DNA from: DATGLG01 sp035294245
GTDB lineage: Bacteria; Pseudomonadota; Alphaproteobacteria; JACZXZ01
Reading direction: 5' to 3'
Assembly: GCA_035294245.1 (NCBI GenBank)
Contig: DATGLG010000034.1
Location: forward strand, 21,487-85,486
Length of the DNA stretch: 64,000 nt
Shown: positions 1 through 8,577 of the stretch, in pieces
Layout of the letters: every line of letters starts with the position of its first letter
Numbering within the stretch: position 1 is the first letter of the stretch
Program-made: the position numbers and the translations under genes
The notes under the pieces: model-generated
What the model saw: only the letters and a program-made list of their open reading frames with translations
What the model was told of the DNA's origin: nothing
The model's database searches: none

Positions 1-855
1 TATCCCGTCTTCCTGATGAAGGTGCTGTGCTTCGCCCTCTTCGCCTGCGCCTTCAATCTGCTGGTAGGATATGTCGGGCTGCTCTCCTTCGGCCACGCGG
101 CCTTTCTTGGGATGGCCGCCTATATTTGCGGCTATGTCGCGAAGACGTGGGGATGGCCACCCCTCGGCGCGATCCTCGCCGGAACCGCGGTATCGACGCT
201 TCTCGGGCTGATATTCGGTGTGCTCGCCATCCGCCGCCAGGGAATCTATTTTGCGATGATCACGCTGGCCCTGGCGCAGATGGTCTATTTCTTCTGCATC
301 GAGGTGAAATTCACCGGCGGGGAAGATGGCATCCAGGCGATCCCGCGCGGCCGGATCTTCGGCCTCATCGATCTCAGCCACATGATGGTGGTCTATTTCT
401 TCGTGCTGGTCGTCTTTCTCGCCGGATTCCTTCTCATCTACCGCACGATCCACTCACCCTTTGGGCAGGTGCTCAAGGCGATCCGCGAGAACGAGCCGCG
501 GGCCCTCTCGCTCGGCTACAAGGTCGATCACTATAAGCTGATCGCCTTTGTGCTTTCAGCGGGCCTCTCCGGTCTCGCCGGGGCCACCAAGGCCATCGTC
601 TTCCAACTCGCGTCCCTTACCGACGTGCATTGGGGAACCTCGGGCGAGGTTGTTCTGATGACCCTGCTCGGTGGGCTCGGAACCGTCTTCGGTCCGGTCG
701 TCGGCGCCTTCCTGATCGTGGCGATGCAAAATTACCTCGCCGATCTCGGCTCCTGGGTTCTCGTCGTGCAGGGCGTGATCTTCGTCGTCTGCGTGCTCGC
801 GTTCCGACGCGGCCTCATCGGAGAGCTGGGCCGGCTCCTGAAACGGCCGCTTTAG
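1..855 (+). CDS. livM: Branched-chain amino acid-type ABC transporter permease LivM (5' end outside window)
   Basis: This is an inner-membrane permease of the HAAT (branched-chain amino acid/amide) ABC family. The reading frame is already open at base 1 (YPVFL precedes the first Met at base 16), so the N-terminus lies outside the window. The visible 284 residues carry the LivM hallmark near the start (NLLVGYVGLLSFGHAAFLGM), about seven hydrophobic segments, and the cytoplasmic coupling-loop region around FGQVLKAIRENEPRALSLGY, which contacts the ATPase. No livG or livF follows, so the other components must lie upstream. It ends 47 bases before the convergent formate dehydrogenase operon. The substrate is unknown. 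The position beside an oxalate/formate locus makes a carboxylate or amide substrate as plausible as an amino acid. Confidence 0.9.
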   Translation, partial: YPVFLMKVLCFALFACAFNLLVGYVGLLSFGHAAFLGMAAYICGYVAKTWGWPPLGAILAGTAVSTLLGLIFGVLAIRRQGIYFAMITLALAQMVYFFCIEVKFTGGEDGIQAIPRGRIFGLIDLSHMMVVYFFVLVVFLAGFLLIYRTIHSPFGQVLKAIRENEPRALSLGYKVDHYKLIAFVLSAGLSGLAGATKAIVFQLASLTDVHWGTSGEVVLMTLLGGLGTVFGPVVGAFLIVAMQNYLADLGSWVLVVQGVIFVVCVLAFRRGLIGELGRLLKRPL

Positions 856-902
856 CCGAGCCCGAACAGCTCAGCTGAGGACGCGAGGCTACGGCGCCGC
901 GG

Positions 903-3671
903 TCATTCGGCGGCCGCGGCCTCCGCGACCTTCTCCACCCGTGCTGCGCAATACTTGAACTCCGGGATTTTCCCGTAGGGATCGAGCTGCGGGTTGGTCA
1001 GGATATTCGCGGCAGCTTCGGCATAGCAGAAGGGGATGAAGACCATGCCGTCGGGCACGGCGCCGTCGGCGCGTGCGACGAGCTCGATCGCGCCGCGCCG
1101 CGTCGATACCCGTACCTTGTCGCCGGGGTGCACGCCGTTCTTGTGCAGCCAAGCCGGCGATAGCGACGCCACAGCTTCGGGCTCGAGCGCGTCGAGCACG
1201 CTGGCCCGCCGTGTCATGGCGCCCGTATGCCAATGCTCGAGCTGGCGTCCCGTGGTGAGGACCAGGGGATAGGTCTCGTCGGGCCGCTCCGCCGGCGGGA
1301 TGACGGCAGCCGGCACCAGCTTCGCGCGTCCCGAGGGCGTCGGAAAACCGTCGCCGAAGACCACGCTGTGTCCCGGATGATCGGGGCCATCCGAAGGATA
1401 GGTGACCGAATTCTGCCGCTCGAGCCGATCCCAGGTGATGTTCTTGAGGGACGGCATCACCTCGGTCATCTCGGCGAAGACATCGCGCGGATGGGCATAT
1501 TTCCAATCGAGCCCGATCCGCCGCGCGATCTCCTGGATAATCCACCAGTCCGCCCGCGCCTCGCCCGGCATCGGCAGGGCTGCGCGGCCGATCTGCACCT
1601 GGCGATTGGTATTGGTGACCGTGCCATCCTTCTCGGGCCAAGCCGAGGCGGGGAGGATGACGTCGGCGTGATACGCGGTCTCGGTCAGGAAGATGTCCTG
1701 CACCACGAGGTGCTCGAGCTTGGCGAGCGCTTCGCGGGCATGCTGGGCGTCGGGATCCGACATGGCCGGATTTTCGCCCATGATGTACATGCCCTTGATC
1801 TCGCCATCGAGGATGGCATGCACGATCTCGACCACGGTCAGACCCGGCTTCGGATCGAGCTTGGCGCCCCAAAAGCTCTCATATTTCTTGCGCGTCGCCT
1901 CGTCCCCGACTGGCTGATAATCCGGATAGACCATGGGAATGAGCCCCGCATCGGAGGCGCCTTGCACGTTGTTCTGCCCGCGCAGCGGGTGCAGCCCGGT
2001 ACCGGGACGCCCGACCTGCCCGGAGATCATGGCGAGGGCGATCAGGCAGCGTGCGTTATCGGTGCCATGAATGTGCTGCGAGATGCCCATTCCCCAGAAG
2101 ATGATCCCCGCCTCGGCGCGCGCGAACAGGCGCGCGACTGTCCGCAAAGTCTCGGGGTCGATGCCGCAGATCGCCGACATCTTTTCCGGCGCGTAGTCTT
2201 CGAGATGCTCCTTGAGCGCCTCGAAGTTCTCAGTATGGGCGGCGACGTATTGCCGGTCGTAGAGATCCTCCTTGACGATGGTGTGCAGGATGGCGTTCAG
2301 CATCGCCACATCCGAACCGGGCTTGAACTGCAGCATATGGGTGGCGTGGCGACGCAGGGCCTGGCCGCGCGGATCCATGACGATGAGCTTGGCACCGCGC
2401 TTCCTCGCCTGCTTGAAGAAGGTCGCCGCCACCGGATGGTTCTCGGTCGGATTGGCGCCGATCACGATGATGACATCCGAGTTCTCGCACTCGTTGAAGG
2501 TGGCGGTGACCGCGCCCGAGCCGATGCCCTCCATGAGGGCGGCTACGGAGGAGGCGTGGCAGAGCCGGGTGCAGTGATCGACATTATTCGAGCCGAAGCC
2601 CGTGCGCACGAGCTTCTGGAAGAGGTAGGCCTCCTCGTTCGAGCCCTTGGCCGAGCCGAAGCCGGCGAGGGCGTGGGCGCCATCGCGGTCGCGGATGCGC
2701 TTCAGTCCGGAAGCGGCCGCAGCAAGGGCCTCCTCCCAGCTCGCCTCGCGGAAATGCGTCCAAGGATTGGCGGGATCGACCTGATCGTCGGCACGCTTGG
2801 GAACTCCAGGCTTACGGATCAGCGGCTTGGTCAGGCGATGGGGATGATGCACGTAGTCGAAGCCGAAGCGACCCTTGACGCAAAGCCGTCCATGATTCGA
2901 CGGTCCCGGCTTGCCCTCGGCGTAAAGGATCCTGTCGTCCTTGATCTTGAAGGTGAGTTGACAGCCGACGCCGCAATAGGGGCAGACGCTGTCGACCTCG
3001 CGATCCGCAGCCGCCTTGAAGTGCTGCGCCTCGTCGAGCAGAGTCGCCGGCATGAGCGCGCCGGTCGGGCAGGCTTGCACGCATTCGCCGCATCCAACAC
3101 AGGTGCTACGACCCATGGGATCGTCGAAATCGAAGACAATCTTGGCGTGATGACCGCGACCGGCCATGCCGATGACGTCATTGACTTGGACTTCCCGGCA
3201 GGCTCGCACACAAAGGTTGCAGTGAATGCAGGCGTCGAGGTTGACCCGCATGGCGGGATGGCTCGAATCGGGCGCCGGCGTCGCACGGCGGGGAAAGCGG
3301 CTCGTCTCGATCCCGAAGGCGTCAGCCCAGCGCCAGAACTCCGAGCGAGGATCGTGCGAGACCTCGCGCGCTGGCTGATCGGCGACGAGCATCTCCATCA
3401 CCATCCGGCGTGCGGACTTGGCGCGCTCCGAGGCCGTCGTGACTTCCATGCCTGCCGTCGGCTTGCGGATGCAGGAGGCGGCCAGGACGCGCTCGCCCTT
3501 GATCTCGACCATGCAGGCCCGACAATTGCCGTCGGCGCGATAGTCGGGATAAGGCTGCCAGCAGAGATGGGGAATCTCGTTGCCGAGCCGGTTGGCCACC
3601 TGCCAGATCGTCTCGTCCGGCGCGGCCTCGACCTCCCGCCCGTCGAGAATGAACTTGATCGGCTCGCTCAT
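903..3671 (-). CDS. fdhA: NAD-dependent formate dehydrogenase alpha subunit (molybdo/tungsto-bis-MGD)
   Basis: This is the catalytic subunit of a cytoplasmic NAD-linked formate dehydrogenase, which oxidises formate to CO2. The order of domains in 922 residues is: an N-terminal [2Fe-2S] domain (Cys37, 50, 53, 67), an NADH-dehydrogenase-like His/Cys region, two ferredoxin [4Fe-4S] motifs (Cys148/151/154/158 and 191/194/197/201), the molybdopterin-domain [4Fe-4S] motif (Cys230, 233, 237, 264), and the active-site Cys371-His372 pair in VDHCTRLCHASS. It is the cysteine form; no selenocysteine is needed. The C-terminal third is the molybdopterin-guanine-dinucleotide binding domain. The start overlaps the stop of the beta subunit by 4 nt (ATGA). 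The two-gene layout with a fused beta subunit resembles tungsten-containing FDH1 of Methylorubrum. Whether the metal is Mo or W cannot be read from sequence. Confidence 0.95.
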   Translation of the reverse strand: MSEPIKFILDGREVEAAPDETIWQVANRLGNEIPHLCWQPYPDYRADGNCRACMVEIKGERVLAASCIRKPTAGMEVTTASERAKSARRMVMEMLVADQPAREVSHDPRSEFWRWADAFGIETSRFPRRATPAPDSSHPAMRVNLDACIHCNLCVRACREVQVNDVIGMAGRGHHAKIVFDFDDPMGRSTCVGCGECVQACPTGALMPATLLDEAQHFKAAADREVDSVCPYCGVGCQLTFKIKDDRILYAEGKPGPSNHGRLCVKGRFGFDYVHHPHRLTKPLIRKPGVPKRADDQVDPANPWTHFREASWEEALAAAASGLKRIRDRDGAHALAGFGSAKGSNEEAYLFQKLVRTGFGSNNVDHCTRLCHASSVAALMEGIGSGAVTATFNECENSDVIIVIGANPTENHPVAATFFKQARKRGAKLIVMDPRGQALRRHATHMLQFKPGSDVAMLNAILHTIVKEDLYDRQYVAAHTENFEALKEHLEDYAPEKMSAICGIDPETLRTVARLFARAEAGIIFWGMGISQHIHGTDNARCLIALAMISGQVGRPGTGLHPLRGQNNVQGASDAGLIPMVYPDYQPVGDEATRKKYESFWGAKLDPKPGLTVVEIVHAILDGEIKGMYIMGENPAMSDPDAQHAREALAKLEHLVVQDIFLTETAYHADVILPASAWPEKDGTVTNTNRQVQIGRAALPMPGEARADWWIIQEIARRIGLDWKYAHPRDVFAEMTEVMPSLKNITWDRLERQNSVTYPSDGPDHPGHSVVFGDGFPTPSGRAKLVPAAVIPPAERPDETYPLVLTTGRQLEHWHTGAMTRRASVLDALEPEAVASLSPAWLHKNGVHPGDKVRVSTRRGAIELVARADGAVPDGMVFIPFCYAEAAANILTNPQLDPYGKIPEFKYCAARVEKVAEAAAAE

Positions 3672-5371
3672 TGCAGATCCTCACGGAAATACTTGAAGAC
3701 GCTCATCAGAGGATTGGGGGCGGCCTGGCCAAGGCCGCAGATGGAGGCGTCGCGCATGGCCTGCGACAGCTCCGCCAACAGGGCCTCGTCCCATCTCGGC
3801 CGCTCCATCAGCTTCACGGCTTTCTCGGTGCCGACACGGCACGGGGTGCACTGCCCGCAGCTCTCATCCTCGAAGAACTTCATCAGATTGAGCGCCACGG
3901 CCTTTATGTCGTCCTTGTCCGAGAGGACGACGATCGCCGCGGAGCCGATGAAGCAGCCATATTGCTCGAGGGTGCCGAAATCGAGAGGAATATCGGCCAT
4001 CGAGGCTGGAAGAATGCCCCCCGAGGCGCCCCCCGGAAGATAGCCCTTGAAGACATGCCCCTCCGCCATGCCGCCGCAGTGCTCTTCGATGAGCTCGCGC
4101 GCGGTAATGCCCGCGGGCGCGAGCTTCATGCCCGGCTCCTTCACATGCCCTGAGACGGAGAAGGAGCGCAGCCCCTTGCGCCCGTTGCGCCCCTGATCGG
4201 CGAACCATGCGGGCCCCTTCTCGACAATGTCGCGTATCCAGTAGAGCGTCTCGACATTATGCGCGAGCGTCGGACGGCCGAAGAGGCCGACCTGCGCGGG
4301 GAAGGGGGGCTTGTGCCGGGGCAGGCCGCGCTTGCCTTCCAGGCTTTCGAGCATCGCGGATTCCTCGCCGCAGATATAAGCGCCCGCACCGCGGCGGAGA
4401 TGGAGCTTCACGCCGTTCGCAATGCCCGACGATTCGAGGGCGGCGATTTCCTTCCGCAGAATCTCGCGGATCGCCGGATATTCGTCACGGAGATAGATAT
4501 AGATCTCGGTAGCTTCGATCCCCCAGGCGGCGATCAGCGCGCCTTCGAGGAAGCGGTGCGGATCGCGTTCGAGATACCAGCGGTCCTTGAAGGTGCCCGG
4601 CTCGCCTTCATCGGCGTTGACCGCAAGGAATCGCGGTGCGGGGTTGGCGCGGACGAAACTCCATTTGCGGCCGGCCGGAAAGCCCGCGCCGCCGAGCCCC
4701 CGCAATCCCGCTTGGTCGAGCAGCTTGACGATGTCATCCACGCTCCGCTCCCCGGCGTGGCATGCGGCGAGGAGCCGGTAGCCGCCATCATCGCGATAGG
4801 CGTCGAGGCCGGCATATTGCGGGACCAGGGGTGCGGTCGTCTTGGCCTTGACGGCGGCGGCGACATTCGCGACCGTCGCATGGTCCACGAAGTGATGGCC
4901 GACCTCCGCCACCGGCGCCGTATCGCAGCGGCCGACGCATGGTGCACGGATGACCCGCACTTCGCGCCCAACGATATCGGGCAAGGCGGCGAGGAGCTGC
5001 TTGGCGCCCATGAGCTCGCAGGTCAGGCTGTCGCAAACTCGAACGGTCAACGGCGGCGGCGGAGTCTCGTCCTCGAGCACCACGTCGAAATGGGCGTAGA
5101 AAGTGGCGACCTCGTAGACCTCCGCCTGGGCCATCCGCATTTCCTCAGCGAGAGCCGCAAGGTGCGCCGCGCTGAGGCAATGGTATTTGTCCTGGATGAG
5201 ATGAAGATGCTCGATCAGGAGGTCGCGGCGGCGCGGGCGATTGCCGAGCAGCGCGCGAATTTCGCTCAGCGCTTGGGGGTCGACTTGGCGCCCTTTCGGG
5301 AAGGGGGTCGTCGAGCGGCGCCCGCTTCCGGGGTGGCGGAATTTTCGGAACTGCTTTTCGCCTTCGGGCAT
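3668..5371 (-). CDS. fdhB: Formate dehydrogenase beta subunit, NuoE-NuoF fusion (NAD/FMN diaphorase)
   Basis: This diaphorase subunit passes electrons from formate oxidation to NAD. Residues 1-175 are a NuoE/FdsG-like thioredoxin fold with [2Fe-2S] ligands Cys113, Cys118, Cys145 and Cys149. From about residue 185 a NuoF/FdsB-like half follows, with the FMN/NAD glycine-rich loop GLRGLGGAGFPAGRKW (222-237), a second GAGAYICGEE motif, and the C-terminal [4Fe-4S] motif ESCGQCTPCR. In FdsABG-type enzymes these are two proteins; here they are fused (567 aa). The frame opens at a TTG at 5407, but the ATG at 5371 follows a GGAG and is preferred. The gene is 121 nt downstream of the CoA-ligase alpha gene on the same strand, so co-transcription is likely. 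No fdsD or fdhD follows the alpha gene. Confidence 0.93.
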   Translation of the reverse strand: MPEGEKQFRKFRHPGSGRRSTTPFPKGRQVDPQALSEIRALLGNRPRRRDLLIEHLHLIQDKYHCLSAAHLAALAEEMRMAQAEVYEVATFYAHFDVVLEDETPPPPLTVRVCDSLTCELMGAKQLLAALPDIVGREVRVIRAPCVGRCDTAPVAEVGHHFVDHATVANVAAAVKAKTTAPLVPQYAGLDAYRDDGGYRLLAACHAGERSVDDIVKLLDQAGLRGLGGAGFPAGRKWSFVRANPAPRFLAVNADEGEPGTFKDRWYLERDPHRFLEGALIAAWGIEATEIYIYLRDEYPAIREILRKEIAALESSGIANGVKLHLRRGAGAYICGEESAMLESLEGKRGLPRHKPPFPAQVGLFGRPTLAHNVETLYWIRDIVEKGPAWFADQGRNGRKGLRSFSVSGHVKEPGMKLAPAGITARELIEEHCGGMAEGHVFKGYLPGGASGGILPASMADIPLDFGTLEQYGCFIGSAAIVVLSDKDDIKAVALNLMKFFEDESCGQCTPCRVGTEKAVKLMERPRWDEALLAELSQAMRDASICGLGQAAPNPLMSVFKYFREDLQ

Positions 5372-5492
5372 CGTCTCCAACCCTATGTTCTTTCTATTTG
5401 CTTCCAATAAAGCCTAGTCCTGCGGGAAACGCCATACCTCAATCCATGCCGAGCATGCGTCATTTCCGCCGCATCGGCGGCAAGCCGCATCC

Positions 5493-6365
5493 TCATGCCG
5501 CCAAGGCCAGCCGCATGGTGGCGCCGATCTCGGCCGCCGTCGCCGCAATATGCGCCCCGGCGGCAGCAAGCGCCTTGTTCTTTGCTGCAACGTCACTGGT
5601 GCTGTCGGCGTCGATCGTACCGGCATGGCCCATCCGTCGTCCCTGAGGGGCAAAACGGCCAGCGAAATAAGCCACGATTGGCTTCGAGGGCTTGACGTCC
5701 ATCAGGTATGCTGCGGCCTCCTCTTCGGCGCGTCCGCCGATCTCGCCAATGAGGATGATCCCATCGGTATCCGGATCGGCAATGAAGAGCTCGAGGCACT
5801 CAACGAAGCCGGCGCCATGAATGGGATCGGCGCCGATGCCGAGGCAAGTCGATTGGCCCAGACCGCTGGCGCTGGTCTGGTCAACCGCCTCATAGGCCAG
5901 GGTGGCCGAGCGCGAGACGATGCCGATCCTGCCAGGTTTATGGATGTGCCCAGGCATGATTCCGATCATGCAGGCGTCGGGCGTGATGATTCCGTGGGTA
6001 TTGGGGCCGATCAGGCGCGTTCGTGATCCACGCAGCGCCGCCTTCACGCGCACCATATCCAGGATCGGAATCCGCTCGGTGATGCAGACGGCGAGCGGCA
6101 CCTCTGCCTCGATCGCCTCGATGACGGCTGCCGCCGCCTGCGCGGGCGGAACGAATATGGCGCTCGCCGTAGCGCCAGTCGCGGCCAGGGCCTCTTTCAC
6201 GGTCTCGAAGACAGGAAGGCCGAGATGCTCGCCGGTGCGCCCTGGACTGACGCCGCCAACGATCCGGCTGCCATATTCGATCGCCCGGCCCATATGGAAA
6301 GTTGCAACCCGGCCGGTGAAGCCCTGGCAGATGATCTTTGTGTGTCCGTCGATGAGGATTGCCAT
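5493..6365 (-). CDS. ADP-forming acyl-CoA ligase alpha subunit (SucD/MtkB-like), divergent
   Basis: This 290-residue protein matches the alpha subunit of succinyl-CoA synthetase and malate-CoA ligase: the N-terminal CoA-binding Rossmann domain (ICQGFTGRVATFH) and the phosphorylated histidine His247 in MGHAGTI. It departs from the family at two conserved loops. The GPNCPG loop reads GPNTHG (residues 120-125, so the usual Cys123 is Thr), and the PGKGG loop reads PGRTG. A longer frame upstream overlaps the beta gene. The ATG at 6365 is chosen because it follows GGGAGTGGAA and gives the usual SucD N-terminus (MAILIDGHTK). The gene begins 13 nt after the beta subunit. The substrate is not succinate or malate with any certainty; the surrounding oxalate and formate genes suggest oxalate as a candidate. 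Confidence 0.85.
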   Translation of the reverse strand: MAILIDGHTKIICQGFTGRVATFHMGRAIEYGSRIVGGVSPGRTGEHLGLPVFETVKEALAATGATASAIFVPPAQAAAAVIEAIEAEVPLAVCITERIPILDMVRVKAALRGSRTRLIGPNTHGIITPDACMIGIMPGHIHKPGRIGIVSRSATLAYEAVDQTSASGLGQSTCLGIGADPIHGAGFVECLELFIADPDTDGIILIGEIGGRAEEEAAAYLMDVKPSKPIVAYFAGRFAPQGRRMGHAGTIDADSTSDVAAKNKALAAAGAHIAATAAEIGATMRLALAA

Positions 6366-6378
6366 TTCCACTCCCGAT

Positions 6379-7590
6379 TCAGACCCATGCCGCAACGGCG
6401 CGGGAGGCCGTGCTTCCGCCGGGGTGTTTCCCGTAATGTCGCTCGATGCGGTCGACGGCATCGGGCAAATCGCGCGCGAACTCGGCGGGCAGGGCCGAAT
6501 TGGCGAGCAGCTTTTGTCCGAGCTCGGCGTTCGTGCCGGCGAAGCGTACGACGACGGGAATGCGGATCGGGATCTCTCGCGTGGCGAGCACCATGGCTTC
6601 CGCGACCAAATCGCAACGGATGATGCCGCCGCCGAAGATGTTCACGAGGATGCAGGTGAGGCTGGAGTTCCGCAGCATCATACGGAACCCTGTGGCGATC
6701 TGCTCGCGGGTTGCGACCGGCCGGATGTCCATGAAGTTGGCCGGCTCGACGCCGCGCAGCTTGAGCAGGTCGACGGTCGCCATGCCGAGGCCGGCGCCAT
6801 TCGCCACGCAGCCAACCGTGCCCGCCATGGCAACGTAATTGATCTCATGACGCGCGGCCTCCAGCTCTTCGGGCGGCGTGTCCTCGTCGTCGCGCAGGGC
6901 TTCGAGAGCCGGATGCCGAAAGAGCGCGTTGTCGTCCAAGATGACGCGCGTGTCGAGAGCGACGGCGCGGCCATTTGTAAGCAAGGCGAGGGGGTTGAGC
7001 TCGATCAGCGAGGCATCGAGTTCCCAGAATGCCCGATACAGCCGTTTGGCGACATCGCCCACTTGCGGCACGGCCGCCTCATCATCCGTCATTCGCGCGG
7101 CCAACTCATCGGCGGCACGACCGCTCGCCGGCTCATCGGGATCGCTCCCAATCTTGACGATCTCTTCCGGGCGCGGGACGGCGCCGCTCGTGATCGAAAC
7201 GCCACCTCGCCTGCTTCCAAGAAAGGTCACCTGACCCGTGCTGCGATCGACGTAGAGAGCAAGATAGAGCTCTCTGGCCGGCTGCACCGCTTCCTCGACG
7301 TAAAGGCGCTTGACCCTAAGCCCTGTGGGGCCGGTCTCCGCGGTGACCAGCGGTTTGGCTAAGAGACGTTCCGCCGCGATCTTGACCTCGTCAAGATCAT
7401 TGGCGAAGGCGATTCCGCCGGCCTCGCCCCGCCCGCCGGCATGGATTTGCGCCTTGATGACCCATCTCTCGCCGCCAAGGAAGCGGGCCGCGGCTTCGGC
7501 TTCGGCCGCGCTGAAGGCGACAGCCCCGCGCGGCACGGGGATGCCGTAGGATTTGAGGAGACGCTTCGCCTGATATTCATGGATCCTCAC
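6379..7590 (-). CDS. ADP-forming acyl-CoA ligase beta subunit (SucC/MtkA-like), divergent
   Basis: This ATP-grasp subunit (403 aa) pairs with the downstream SucD-like protein. The N-terminus IHEYQAKRLLKSYGIPVPRG and the later WVIKAQIHAGGRG and NPLALL segments are diagnostic of SucC/MtkA. The C-terminal ligase-CoA domain has the EPANF motif, but the next segment, normally LDVGGGA, reads MDIRPVA (about residues 287-293), losing the glycine run. A GTG at 7590 preceded by GGGAGGATACC is the best start; the frame stays open to 7641. It is the first gene of a probable minus-strand operon that continues into formate dehydrogenase, behind a promoter carrying a 17-bp inverted repeat. Malate-CoA ligase (serine cycle), succinate-CoA ligase paralogue and oxalate-CoA ligase are the alternatives. 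Confidence 0.85.
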   Translation of the reverse strand: MRIHEYQAKRLLKSYGIPVPRGAVAFSAAEAEAAARFLGGERWVIKAQIHAGGRGEAGGIAFANDLDEVKIAAERLLAKPLVTAETGPTGLRVKRLYVEEAVQPARELYLALYVDRSTGQVTFLGSRRGGVSITSGAVPRPEEIVKIGSDPDEPASGRAADELAARMTDDEAAVPQVGDVAKRLYRAFWELDASLIELNPLALLTNGRAVALDTRVILDDNALFRHPALEALRDDEDTPPEELEAARHEINYVAMAGTVGCVANGAGLGMATVDLLKLRGVEPANFMDIRPVATREQIATGFRMMLRNSSLTCILVNIFGGGIIRCDLVAEAMVLATREIPIRIPVVVRFAGTNAELGQKLLANSALPAEFARDLPDAVDRIERHYGKHPGGSTASRAVAAWV

Positions 7591-7669
7591 GGTATCCTCC
7601 CATCCGTTCCGGATCATCCGGCCGCAGCTCGCTTGTTGCAAAATCGGTATCCCGGCGGCTCGTTTATCT

Positions 7670-7686
7670 TGGAATAATGTATACCA
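7670..7686. promoter_or_regulatory. Candidate GntR operator, copy 1 (TGGnATA-N3-TATnCCA)
   Basis: A 17-bp imperfect inverted repeat, TGGAATA-ATG-TATACCA. A near-identical copy lies at 8596-8612, in front of the GntR-family regulator gene. This copy covers the predicted -10 of the minus-strand CoA-ligase operon and lies 128 bases upstream of the terC start on the other strand. Assignment to the neighbouring GntR protein is inference. Confidence 0.6.
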
Positions 7687-7704
7687 ATATTGATCTCAAG
7701 ACAA
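7676..7704 (-). promoter_or_regulatory. Predicted promoter of the CoA-ligase/formate dehydrogenase operon
   Basis: On the minus strand, TTGTCT (7704-7699) and TACATT (7681-7676) are separated by 17 bases, about 85 bases before the GTG at 7590. The -10 falls inside the 17-bp inverted repeat, the layout expected for repression. Confidence 0.4.
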
Positions 7705-7814
7705 CGGCGCATATATGACGACGATTAGCCTTGTTAGAAAATTGTAAGATTTAGCCGCCGTCTGCCGCACCTTCGCACCTGCGCGGCAGCCTGGTGGCAC
7801 GAGGGGTCGCGCCG

Positions 7815-8510
7815 GTGACCGATAGCGCCTTCTGGATCGGCTTTCTGCAAATCATCGGGATCGATCTTCTCCTCAGCGGCGATAACGCTGTCGTAATCGC
7901 CCTGGCTTGTCGTAATCTTCCGTCGACGCAACGACGCCGCGCGATGATTGCCGGATCAGGTGCTGCGGTCGCCCTGCGCGTCGCTTTCGCCTTCGTCATT
8001 TTCGAGTTGCTGTCCATCCCCTATTTGAGGCTCGCGGGCGGCCTCCTGCTTCTATGGGTCGGCATCCGTCTTGGCCGTCCTCAGGGAGATAAGGGGGAGG
8101 GGGATGATGGGGAAAATCCCGGGTCGGCCGAACAAGCGTCCATATGGCGGACGATTGGGATGATTGCCGCCGCGGATGCGATCATGAGTCTCGATAACGT
8201 CGTCGCCATCGCCGGCGCTGCGAAGGGCAGCCCGTTGCTCCTCGGTCTCGGCCTGGTCATGAGCGTCCCCCTCGTGATCTCGGGTAGCTCGCTGACGCTC
8301 CGGCTGATCGACCGCTTCCCCGTCATCGTCGTTTTGGGAGCGGGCTTGGTCGGCTGGATCGCGGGCGATATGATCGCAGCGGAGCCAATTGTGCAACAAA
8401 TCGCCGAGCAGGCGCCGTGGCTGCATTATGCCATTCCGCTCCTCGGCATCGGCATTGCCGCCGCAGGCAGCCGCCTGAGCGCGGGGAGGCCGATAACGTC
8501 CAGGCATTAG
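7815..8510 (+). CDS. TerC-family integral membrane protein
   Basis: This 231-residue polytopic protein of the TerC/YjbE family has about seven hydrophobic segments and the two family signatures with acidic-Asn pairs, GIDLLLSGDNAVVIAL near the N-terminus and AAADAIMSLDNVVAIAG in the middle. Members are associated with Mn2+ or other metal export and tellurite resistance. An in-frame GTG lies at 7794, but the GTG at 7815 is preferred because it follows an AGGGG and gives the usual TDSAFWIGFLQI N-terminus. It is divergent from the CoA-ligase operon and precedes the GntR regulator on the same strand. I looked for a Mn-sensing yybP-ykoY leader upstream and did not see one. Its role among oxalate genes is unknown. 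Confidence 0.85.
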   Translation: MTDSAFWIGFLQIIGIDLLLSGDNAVVIALACRNLPSTQRRRAMIAGSGAAVALRVAFAFVIFELLSIPYLRLAGGLLLLWVGIRLGRPQGDKGEGDDGENPGSAEQASIWRTIGMIAAADAIMSLDNVVAIAGAAKGSPLLLGLGLVMSVPLVISGSSLTLRLIDRFPVIVVLGAGLVGWIAGDMIAAEPIVQQIAEQAPWLHYAIPLLGIGIAAAGSRLSAGRPITSRH

Positions 8511-8577
8511 TCCTGGCCGCGCCGAACGCCGGAAGCACTTGCTCCCAATCGATGCACCGCGAAATGGGACGCTCGGC

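Noticed and set aside
1227..4043. Long plus-strand open frame opposite the formate dehydrogenase genes
   Set aside because: It is antisense to two clear Fe-S/FMN subunits and its product has no recognisable domain. High-GC codon use keeps the opposite frame open. The same holds for long frames at 25884-28031 (opposite rsh), 32841-35300 (opposite parC), 49847-52648 and 55279-57879.
5466..5480. CCGCCG-CAT-CGGCGG hairpin between the ligase and formate dehydrogenase genes as a terminator
   Set aside because: The stem is only 6 bp, no T-run follows on the minus strand, and the flanking genes look like one operon. It may modulate but is not evidence of termination.
7641..7814. Manganese riboswitch (yybP-ykoY type) upstream of terC
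   Set aside because: Some terC genes have one, but I found none of the expected conserved loop sequences in this leader; the region is explained by a promoter and an inverted repeat.
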